From NCBI RefSeq assembly GCF_040807025.1, contig NC_090956.1, positions 2,468,517-2,532,516 on the forward strand: 64,000 bases of DNA, read 5' to 3'. Of this stretch, positions 13,901 through 20,650 are shown in pieces. The notes beneath the pieces are model-generated. The model was given only the letters and a program-made list of their open reading frames with translations. It was not told where the DNA came from and searched no databases. Position numbers and translations under genes: made by a program. The stretch comes from Struthio camelus. Taxonomy: Eukaryota; Chordata; Aves; Struthioniformes; Struthionidae. Numbering within the stretch: the stretch's first letter is position 1; each line of letters begins with the position of its first letter.

Positions 13901-16900
13901 TGTTTTACAGCACTAAAGTATACCAAAGTCACACACAAAGACAGTACAGCAGTACCTAATCACCTACCCTGCTTTATTAGGCCACCAAGTGCACATCTTT
14001 GACCGTGCAGGGTCCCAAAGGGTTGTACGTCATCAGCCCCCTGAGACGATCAAACCACATCCCATCTGACTACAGTGAAAGCTCTGGGACTCAGAAAAGC
14101 ATACAGAGAGAGACTTACTCAAATAATACATCCAGCCTGCTCCTTGCAAATCCTGACAGTTCCCCAGAAAAAAGAATTGCAGAGAAGATGCTGTGGTCTG
14201 AACTGGTTTGACAAGTCAGAAACATTTACTGCTGCTTTGCAGATACCCTTGAATTTAAAACCCAAAATATTTAGATTTTGCAAAGGAAAGCTCTGGGACC
14301 TTGCTCAAGCTAGGCAGTAAAGAAGCACGAAACATGCACGTGTGCATCACAACAAACACAAATGATGTAAACAGGAAAAGAAACAGCAAGATAAGTAGCA
14401 AAGACTGAAACATTTAAAGCCTTTTTTAAAAAAGTTATTAAGTATTGCATCCTCTCACTGAAACAGGTCAGCTTCCTGGAGGCTTACAGGAGGGCTCTAA
14501 GACCTGTCACCTGAAGAACATCACATTCTCACTTCCCTCCAGTTCGGAAGCAGAAGTTCTTCTGCACAACACAGCTTGTCTGTTCTCTCAGGAAAGCTCC
14601 CCTGCCCCTGTACGTTCTCCTGCGGAATCAGTTCCCACCCTCCACCATTTGCTGTCTTCCTGCCTCTCTCCTCCCAGTTCCCTCCCCTCATCTGAGATCA
14701 TCTCTCCCCCTCCTGACTCAATCCCAGTCAACTCCTTCCTCCCACATCCAGCCTCAGCCCTTCTCTTTTCCCTAAATCCCCCCTTGTAACCAATTTCATT
14801 TCTCCCTCAGGTGTACTCATGTTCCTCTTATTGTGCTGCCACCACAGCTGCGATATTTACAGTATCCTTTCCCTTAATACATGGGAAAACAGCATTCTTG
14901 CTTATTCTCTTCCCCTTGAGAGGCAAATGAGGATTACACATCAGTTGTGGAACGGGATACTTACAAAGCAGGGTCTTTATGAAGTGCTATCTCTTTAGCT
15001 GCTCCCAGAAACATGACAGCAGCAGCTTTAGGATTCTCTCTTTCTGCCTGATTTAAAAATCTGGTTACCAGCGCAAAAACTCCAGAATACCTAAGAAAGA
15101 TAAGCAGCCCATGATGTACTTTGTAAACAAATGGCAATTATGACCATTCTGTAGTTTGAAAGCAAGTTGATTCGTCTTTCCTTGATGAGAATCCAGGAGA
15201 CAGTGACAGAGCATTTGCACAAGTTTTCTTTTAAGCATTCTGGAGGCACACACTGGACTAAAAGTGGAACCCAGTCCTAGCAGACTAGAAAGAATATGGG
15301 CTTTAGTTTCATGCTTCCCTAAACTATAATAATGAAGCATATGATAAAATTATCAATAACCTAACAATGCTAAGATCCTTGATAATAATCAAGCATCTTA
15401 GCACAGCAGGAGAGATTTATTTAAAGATGTAGTTAGGGGGCTGCTTAAACTACATCCAAGTGCAACCCAACTTCCCACTGGCTAAACCGTCTCAGTTACG
15501 TTTCAGCTATTTTCAGGTTGCCATGATTCTAATTATTACTTGACTAAAGGAAAACAAACCTGCTTTGACCAAGATGTATTGCTAGTAGCCGAGTAACTGA
15601 ATTCTGCCGTCACTTACTTGTACACAACCTCCATTTGGCGTGATTTGCAGGTATTGCATTGCCCAGGTGGCAGTTTTGGGAGACAAAAACATTCGTATTG
15701 TTTGGGAGGCATTTTTTCTCCAGTCAAATACTTATTATATTCCACCGAAAGTTCACGGATAAAATTTATTAGAAGACTTCCTAGAAGGGTGAGCAGAGGA
15801 GATGTGAAACTGTTAGTGCAAAAATCTTCTTCAAACCATGAAGAAACAGACGGTCATTCACATGCACCTTATATAAAAGGTTTTGCAAGTTATTTGTGCC
15901 CAATCTTATTGGCCAGGCAAACTTTTCTGCTTCTTCCTGGAGGAGGAAAACGCGTGACTAGACCTGCAGATTTGTGTCTGGTTTGTGTACGCCCCAGGAA
16001 AAAGGTAGCAAAAGTAAGCTACCACCCAAACAATTCACCAAGCCTTAGCAAAGAGGGCTGTGGACCGAAGAAATTGCCCTTGCAGGTTACAAAGGTCATC
16101 AAGCCACAGACTGAGCAGCCATTGTGAGCCACTGGTCTTCCGGGACAATATGAGAGCATAATACTCACCACCATGCCGAAGGTCTGCATCTATGTCTGTG
16201 AGCTCCAAATTGAACATTACAAGAACACCAGCCAAGGCAAAATCACGCTGGTCCTTCCAGAATTTGCTTTTGTTATGCGCATTGCAATGACAAAGGGAAG
16301 GGGTTGTCCAGTTCTGGCACTATTTCACAAAAAGTGAAAGACAGGAAAAGTGTTTGTTTCAGCTGAGCAAATCAAGAGTTAGTTCCTCTCTGAGTGAAGG
16401 ACTATAATTCACTTCATCCTTTACATGACTAGGCAAAGGCACAGTGAGACGTATTGACAGGAGGTCAATATGGCAATACCTCGATACCATGGCATGAAAA
16501 GAAAAGGAAAAAAAAACCCCACTAATTCCCCCTCATTCCCAAACACCTTACAGGAACACTTAGGGCCGGCATTCTCCCAGTGGGTTGGTAACAGAGTACT
16601 GTTTTCGGATGCTCCCCCCTACATCTTTCACAGTTCAAAAACTTTTGAACTCTTAAAAACCGAAACAAACAAAAAACCCAACTTCCCCTCACCTTAGTCT
16701 CAGGTTAGAAAAACCTAAGAGTTTGACCTTCATCTACTGCTGTGAAAAGGAATCAGATTACTAAAACAGACAGCATGAAATACACCGTGTGCCTCAGGCA
16801 AACAGGAGCTACGTTTTTTTAGATCAAGCAAAGAGCCGTTCCAATAACTTCCCAGTTTACTAGAAGTAACCTCAGACATTGACCAAATGGAAAGTATTAG

Positions 16901-18164
16901 TAGTATTGGGAAGACGACAGATCCCAGCGTTTGGGATCTGTACCAAAGACGACAGATATCAACGTTTTGGAGGGGAACTGTTAAAATAATCAAAATGTCA
17001 TGTATCATTTGTTCTTTTAATTGTGCATAAGAATTATTTCTTTCAAAGCCTGTTGAGGAATTCAGTTTACTCAAAGTTGTGTGTTTCTTTGCTATAGCTC
17101 TTCCTTACCTCAGAAGCTAGCTTATCACAAATGTAGCAGTAGCACTGATTACAAATATCAGCATTTTTTCCAAGGGGTGAACATGTATCACATTCCATTC
17201 GCCTACAGAGTTGAAAAACAAAACATTGTTTACGGCACAGGCTACATATCTATCCAACTCTATTTCTGCTTTCAATTCTTAAAATCCTAACAGGATTACT
17301 TGCAAGGTGGACTAAATGTGGAAAAGGAAACCCCCATATTATCCTCCACATCATTGAACATACTCAAACGGATGTCTTGTACAGTCGTATCTTGCATGAG
17401 GCATAACTTTGGCTTGTTTACAGAAAGTAACCATTAGTTCACCCTCCTCATCCACAACCTCTCCAGATTTCTCCTCTTCCAGGACAGTCGTCTCTGTAGA
17501 AAAGAGAATACCCAGGATAAATCAGTACAAAATAACTACAGCTTCATTACAAATTAAATCAGCTATTGACATTTATTTCTGAAGCACTTCAAGGCAGGGA
17601 TTTTGTTATGATTTCATATCGTGACAATAAAAAAAGGTACACTGACCTGGGACAAAATCCTCCACCTATCGAGAGAGATAATTTAACTAAAAGGGGTCCA
17701 ATGAACACCAAAAAGGGCCCAGTCTCAGACAGCTTAGTGATATTTTTGAACCTATACAGCAGTATTCTTTAGCATAATTAGTGCTGTTGGAAAAATTCCA
17801 AGGTATGAAAAAACGCTCCTTTCTACGGACTTCAGGAGAATAAGTATGTTTCATTTTGTCTATTATTGCGCCACTTTCTGCTCATTGAAAGACCTCAAAA
17901 TTGTGTTGGGAAAATAACAACAGACCGTGCTGTTTGAAAGTACAGGTTGGACCAGAGACATCCTAAAGTCTCTTCCAATCCTAGTTACTCTGTGATTTTA
18001 CTTCAGCTTATCTTAAAAGTTACCAAACTTTACAAAACTTCATAGATACAATACTTACCTAATGGGTCTACTAACACAACTGAACTCCCAAGCGTGTTCT
18101 CAGCTTCATCATCACTGATCAGGATTACACTCTTCTCTTCCTCGTCTCCATTTGATGGCCCCAT
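1859..18164 (-). CDS. Unnamed SIM- and Cys-cluster protein, 17 coding exons, about 654 aa
   Basis: Spliced gene assembled from the sequence. Coding exons (minus strand, 5' to 3'): 18164-18059, 17493-17364, 17202-17109, 16319-16169, 15780-15618, 15090-14965, 12055-11933, 11596-11441, 10494-10441, 10198-9981, 9161-9085, 8077-7967, 6880-6794, 5815-5708, 5444-5323, 2673-2631, 1954-1859. Coding length is 1965 nt and every junction keeps frame. Visible parts: two SUMO-interacting-type motifs (residues 13-20 VILISDDE and 29-34 VVLVDP); acidic linker 40-54; Cys/His cluster 60-125 with CNQCYCYIC at 96-104; a second small Cys group 191-205 (CxC, then CxxC); CCxxC at 402-406; and a long Leu/Ala-rich, probably helical body to the C-terminus. 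There is no signal peptide or membrane segment, so it is probably nuclear/cytosolic. I cannot assign a named family. A role in SUMO-linked nuclear complexes is inferred only from the SIM-like motifs. Coding status is very likely; function is unknown. Confidence 0.88.
2631..2673 (-). CDS. Coding exon 16; residues 610-623, 43-nt micro-exon
   Basis: The acceptor is ATTTTTTAG and the donor is GCA|GTAAGT. It completes the split Leu codon of exon 15 and adds [14 protein letters not shown]. Phase and splice sites fit, but the exon is small and sits 2.6 kb from its neighbour. Confidence 0.68.
2674..5322 (-). other. Intron 15, with an old CR1-like repeat
   Basis: Intron between coding exons 15 and 16, bounded by GTGAGT and TTTTTTAG. 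The half nearest exon 15 is filled by a degenerate LINE-like repeat, described separately. The rest is AT-rich with nothing recognised. Confidence 0.65.
4390..5290. repeat. Degenerate CR1/L3-lineage LINE-like fragment
   Basis: Text such as CTGGGTCAGATCTATGGCCC with CCACCTAGCCCAGTGTC, and later AGAACCACGCACAACACTCA with TTCCTAACATCCTATTTGCA, matches from memory a repeat family common in bird and turtle introns. Boundaries are approximate and orientation is not certain. No intact reading frame is left. Confidence 0.5.
5323..5444 (-). CDS. Coding exon 15; residues 569-608
   Basis: The acceptor is TTTTCCTAG and the donor is ACT|GTGAGT. It encodes [20 protein letters not shown] followed by [13 protein letters not shown]. 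An old repeat lies in the next intron, only a few tens of bases from the donor. Confidence 0.87.
5708..5815 (-). CDS. Coding exon 14; residues 533-568
   Basis: The acceptor is TTCCTGTAG and the donor is GGG|GTAAGT. It has 36 codons in phase 0 ([20 protein letters not shown] and onward to LEIALAFG), strongly helical in pattern. Confidence 0.88.
6794..6880 (-). CDS. Coding exon 13; residues 504-532
   Basis: The acceptor is CTTTTGCAG and the donor is CAT|GTAAGT. It has 29 codons in phase 0 ([20 protein letters not shown]...). Symmetric exon. Confidence 0.87.
7967..8077 (-). CDS. Coding exon 12; residues 467-503
   Basis: The acceptor is TGTTTCAG and the donor is GAG|GTAACT. It is exactly 37 codons, phase 0 at both ends ([20 protein letters not shown] and on to PPLEFQE). 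As a symmetric exon it could be skipped without frameshift. Confidence 0.87.
9085..9161 (-). CDS. Coding exon 11; residues 442-466, helical
   Basis: The acceptor is TTCTTGCAG and the donor is AAT|GTGAGT. It encodes [20 protein letters not shown] and then LLYRN. The split Gly codon is completed only when exon 10 ends at the GC donor. Confidence 0.87.
9981..10198 (-). CDS. Coding exon 10; residues 369-440, ends at a GC donor
   Basis: This is the largest coding exon (218 nt). The acceptor is CTTTCCAG. The peptide includes [25 protein letters not shown] at 402-406 and [10 protein letters not shown]. The donor is TTG|GCAAGT, a non-canonical GC donor. A nearby GT (GGCAA|GTATCC) would break the frame to exon 11, whereas the GC site keeps it. 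Confidence 0.87.
10441..10494 (-). CDS. Coding exon 9; residues 351-367, 54-nt micro-exon
   Basis: The acceptor is ATCCCCAG and the donor is GG|GTAAGT. It encodes [17 protein letters not shown], one short helix. It joins exons 8 and 10 in phase through split Asn and Gly codons. Confidence 0.85.
11441..11596 (-). CDS. Coding exon 8; residues 299-349
   Basis: The acceptor is CCTTCCAG and the donor is AA|GTAAGA. The peptide runs [20 protein letters not shown] and then a basic, Gly/Gln-rich loop ([12 protein letters not shown]) and [18 protein letters not shown]. It looks like a compact folded segment with a charged loop. Confidence 0.9.
11933..12055 (-). CDS. Coding exon 7; residues 258-297, helical
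   Basis: The acceptor is TATAACACAG and the donor is AG|GTATGT. The peptide includes [20 protein letters not shown] and then [10 protein letters not shown], amphipathic with several Cys. Phase matches both neighbours. Confidence 0.87.
12056..14964 (-). other. Intron 6, longest intron, no exon needed
   Basis: The flanking exons join in phase, so no coding exon is required here. It contains a perfect 21-bp tandem duplication at 13765-13806 and a pyrimidine-rich stretch near 14550-14820. Short open frames inside look random. Confidence 0.6.
13765..13806 (+). repeat. Perfect 21-bp tandem duplication
   Basis: Two identical adjacent copies of AAAACACTTCCTTAAAAGAG plus C. Probably a recent replication-slippage event in an intron. 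Confidence 0.9.
14965..15090 (-). CDS. Coding exon 6; residues 216-256, helical
   Basis: The acceptor is TTTCTTAG and the donor is TT|GTAAGT. The peptide ([20 protein letters not shown] and onward to HKDPA) reads as two amphipathic helices. The intron that follows is the longest in the gene at 2.9 kb, and no further exon is needed inside it because exon 6 joins exon 7 in phase. Confidence 0.88.
15618..15780 (-). CDS. Coding exon 5; residues 162-214, second small Cys group
   Basis: The acceptor is CCCTTCTAG and the donor is ACAA|GTAAGT. A helix ([17 protein letters not shown]) is followed by YECFC at 189-193 and CNTC at 202-205, a CxC-x8-CxxC arrangement that could bind a further zinc ion. 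Confidence 0.9.
16169..16319 (-). CDS. Coding exon 4; residues 111-160, end of Cys cluster
   Basis: The acceptor is GTGAAATAG and the donor is GGTG|GTGAGT. Cys111, Cys120, His121, Cys122 and His125 (LCHCNAH) close the cluster. [12 protein letters not shown] and an amphipathic helix ([17 protein letters not shown]) follow. It ends one base into a Gly codon. Confidence 0.9.
17109..17202 (-). CDS. Coding exon 3; residues 80-110, core of the Cys cluster
   Basis: The acceptor is CTCTGTAG and the donor is GAG|GTAAGG. In 31 codons the exon carries C83xxC86 and C96xxC99xC101xxC104 (CNQCYCYIC). It is missed by simple ORF calling because it is short, but without it exons 2 and 4 cannot be joined in frame, which strongly supports it. 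Confidence 0.87.
17364..17493 (-). CDS. Coding exon 2; residues 37-78, acidic linker and first Cys/His
   Basis: The acceptor is TTCTACAG and the donor is TTTGA|GTATGT. The exon encodes a Glu-rich stretch ([17 protein letters not shown]) and then the start of the metal-binding-like cluster, with Cys60, His68, Cys73 and His76 in [12 protein letters not shown]. It ends two bases into a Glu codon, completed by the next exon. Confidence 0.87.
17925..18000 (+). repeat. CR1 LINE 3' end fragment
   Basis: GGTTGGACCAGAGACATCCT followed by CTCTTCCAATCCTAGTTACT and CTGTGATTTT is the recognisable 3' end of a CR1 element on the plus strand, antisense to the gene, within intron 1. The many mismatches indicate an old copy. 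Confidence 0.7.
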
Positions 18165-18190
18165 GCTTATTAAATTCCAAAGGAAAGGAA
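18059..18190 (-). CDS. Exon with start codon; residues 1-36, two SIM-like motifs
   Basis: The ATG lies at 18164-18162. It is preceded by 26 nt of 5' UTR and an acceptor (TGCTGCATAG) ending at 18191. The exon encodes 35 codons plus one base, and the donor is AG|GTAAGT. The peptide has VILISDDE then VVLVDP. A hydrophobic tetrad followed by acidic residues is the classical SUMO-interacting motif pattern. The start was chosen because it is the first in-frame ATG after the acceptor. Confidence 0.85.
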
Positions 18191-18599
18191 CTATGCAGCA
18201 GCAAATAGGACAGAAGGATGTTTCCCAGTTATGAAGGTCCTTTCCTCAACAGAAGACTCAGATTCCTCATCTATGTTGAGTAAATTACACTTGGGACAGA
18301 AACATTTAACCCTCACAGGAGTCAGCAGCTCAGAAAACGTTGCGCTTCCCATCCAAAGCAGAGAGAAATCTAAAAGCAAGGAAGCAGGAACAGAACAAAA
18401 TGTGACACCTGCTATTCCTTTGGTGGGACAGCCTTTGAAAAGAGCTATTAATTTAATAATAAAAACTATTATTTTTTCCAAATACTTTAGCTACCCTTCG
18501 CAGATTACCTGCCAGAGGCATCAGAAAGGCTTAGCACAGGCCAGCCTGCTCTCACCGCTCACGGAGTCCCAGTCCTTCAACAACTACTTCCCCCAAATT

Positions 18600-19950
18600 C
18601 ACCCCCGACTCCCCCACAATCCATCCTGTGTCCTCCCATAACAGCCCCCTGCTCCCATCGGCCCGACTCCCCTCATCCCCTCCCCTCTTAACCACGGCAC
18701 GCCCCCCACAGCTGCCCCCCCCACAATCCCCTCACCCCAAAACCCATCACACCCCCACAACCACCTCCCCCACACCACTGCCTCCTCTCCACCTGTCCCA
18801 GGCAGTCCTAATCCCCTCTCCCACCTCCCCACGCATCAAGTCCCCCATGGCCACCTCCCCCAACCCACTCCTCTCCCCTCTCAATCCATCCTGACCCCCC
18901 TCAGTCTCACTCCCCCACTCCCCCCCCAAGTCCCCTCAGCTCCCTCCCCCACAGCCTCCTCCGGGCTCCCTCCTCCCCAGTCCACACCAAATCCTTCCTG
19001 TCTTCCTCCCTGCCCCAATCCACCCCACCCTCGGTTCCCAGCCCCTGCCAACCGCCTTTCGGCTCCCTCCTCCCCACTCCCCCCCCCCCAAACCCCCTCA
19101 GCTCCCTCCCCCACAGCCTCCTCCAGGCTCCCTCCTCCCCAGTTTCCTCCCCCCAAGCCCCCTCAGCTCTCTCCTCCCCACAACCCCCCCCAAACCCCCT
19201 CAACTCCCTCCTCTCCACAACCCCCCCAAACCCCCTCAGCTCCCTCCTCCCCAGTCCCCCCCCCCCAAACCCCCTTAGCTCCCTCCCCCACAGCCTCCTC
19301 CGGGCTCCCTCCTCCCCAGTCTCTCCCCCCACCCAAAACCCCCTCAGCTCCCTCCTCCCCAGTCTCCCCCTCACAAACCCCCTCAGCTCCCTCCTCCCCA
19401 GTCTCCCCCTCACAAACCCCCTCAGCTCCCTCCTCCCCAGTCCCCCTCCCCCAAACCCCCTCAGCTCCCTCTCCCACAGCCTCCTCCGGGCTCCCTCCTC
19501 CCCAGTCTCTCCCCCCACCCAAAACCCCCTCAGCTCCCTCCTCCCCAGTCTCCCCCTCACAAACCCCCTCAGCTCCCTCCTCCCCAGTCTCCCCCTCACA
19601 AACCCCCTCAGCTCCCTCCTCCCCAGTCTCCCCCCCCAAACCCTCTCAGCTCCCTCCTCCCCAGTCTCCCCCCCCAAACCCCCTCAGCTCCCTCTCCCAC
19701 AGCCTCCTCCGGGCTCCCTCCTCCCCCCAACCCCCCCCCCAACCCCCTCAGCTCCCTCCTCCCCAGTCCCCCTCCCCCAAACCCCCTCAGCTCCCTCTCC
19801 CACAGCCTCCTCCGGGCTCCCTCCTCCCCAGTCTCCCCCCCCCCCAAAACCCCTCAGCTCCCTCCCTGCCCCCCACCCCCTCCTGGCTCCCTTCACCTCA
19901 GCCCACCCCACACCCCTCCGGACTCCCTCCCTGCCCCCCAACCCCCCTAA
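18600..19950. repeat. C-rich minisatellite with higher-order structure
   Basis: C-rich on plus, G-rich on minus. The basic unit is about 39 bp, built around CTCAGCTCCCTCCTCCCCAG, interspersed with a CACAGCCTCCTCCGGGCTCC variant. That variant starts near 19289 and again near 19475, giving a higher-order period of about 186 bp. The minus strand has few stops in two frames (256- and 158-residue Gly/Glu/Arg-rich frames), which I read as a by-product of the repeat. It probably lies in the first intron of the minus-strand gene, near its promoter. Confidence 0.85.
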
Positions 19951-19959
19951 TTCCCTCCC

Positions 19960-20530
19960 CCGCCCCCTATCTCCTCTCCGACGCCCCCGACCGCGACCAC
20001 CGCACCTCGCCGCCCCGCCACTCTTTGAACCAATAACACCTTCCGCGGTGGCGACCCCGGAAGTGCTCCGCGCGCTGACGCTGGCCGCGCTACTTCCGCC
20101 CTGGCATGGGCGCCCTCGGCCGCCGCCTGCCGGCCATGTTTGGTGAGGGCAGGCGGTGGGCCTCGCGCCTCGCGTATGCCTGCAGGCCTCCCCGCCTTAG
20201 GCGCGGGGCTCAGCGGGAGGTGGAGGAGGGGTGTCGCCGTCCGCCTCAGGGCGGTAAAACGCGCCACCCCCTCCGCCACCTCCCCTGTGGCCTTTCGGGA
20301 GGCCCCTCGGTGTCCGAAACCCCGCAGGGCACAACCCTGCGCGTGTCCCCGCCGGTGGCGCCAAGGCCGCGTTCGGCCTCCTCCGCCGAGGCCGGCCTCC
20401 TGCCGCCGCTCCTCACGGAGCAGAGGGTTTCCGTGCGTGTTGTCGTCCTCCATAACCGCCAGGTCAATCCCAATTCCGGCTCTCCCCTTTGGAGGAGGGA
20501 AAAAGGAAAAGCCCTTTTGGCAAGGTGACA
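19960..20530. promoter_or_regulatory. CpG-island promoter, possibly bidirectional
   Basis: CpG-dense block just upstream of the minus-strand gene. Motifs: CCAAT at 20030-20034; CCGGAAGTG (ETS/GABP type) at 20057-20065; and an oppositely oriented ETS site ACTTCCGCC at 20092-20100. There is no TATA box. A candidate non-coding first exon on minus could end at the donor GCGAG|GTGCGG (20006/20005). The motif set is typical of broadly expressed, often divergent promoters. Confidence 0.65.
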
Positions 20531-20627
20531 CGTCTTGCGCGTTTAAAGAGCTCTGGTAACGCTAGATGGTACTAGAGGTCCGCAGTGCGGACGAGCAGGA
20601 CGTCTTCACCGTGCAGGACCAAAATTA

Positions 20628-20650
20628 CCAAAAAAAAAAAAAAAAAAAAA
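20628..20650 (+). repeat. Poly(A) tract
   Basis: Uninterrupted run of about 23 A. It could be the tail of a small retrocopy, but the bases before it are not recognisable. Confidence 0.85.

Noticed and set aside
15618-16127. 169-codon plus-strand frame
   Set aside because: It lies antisense to coding exon 5 and the intron beside it. The splice sites and phase support the minus strand.
18191-18481. 96-codon minus frame with KCFCPKCNLLN and acidic residues, just before the start exon
   Set aside because: It looks somewhat protein-like but ends in a stop that coincides with the splice acceptor, and no phase-compatible donor joins it to the start exon. At most it is an alternative 5' UTR exon.
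19947-20531. 194-codon minus frame over the CpG island
   Set aside because: Pro/Arg/Gly/Ala-rich, overlaps plus-strand frames of 140 and 139 codons, and covers promoter motifs. This is a composition effect.
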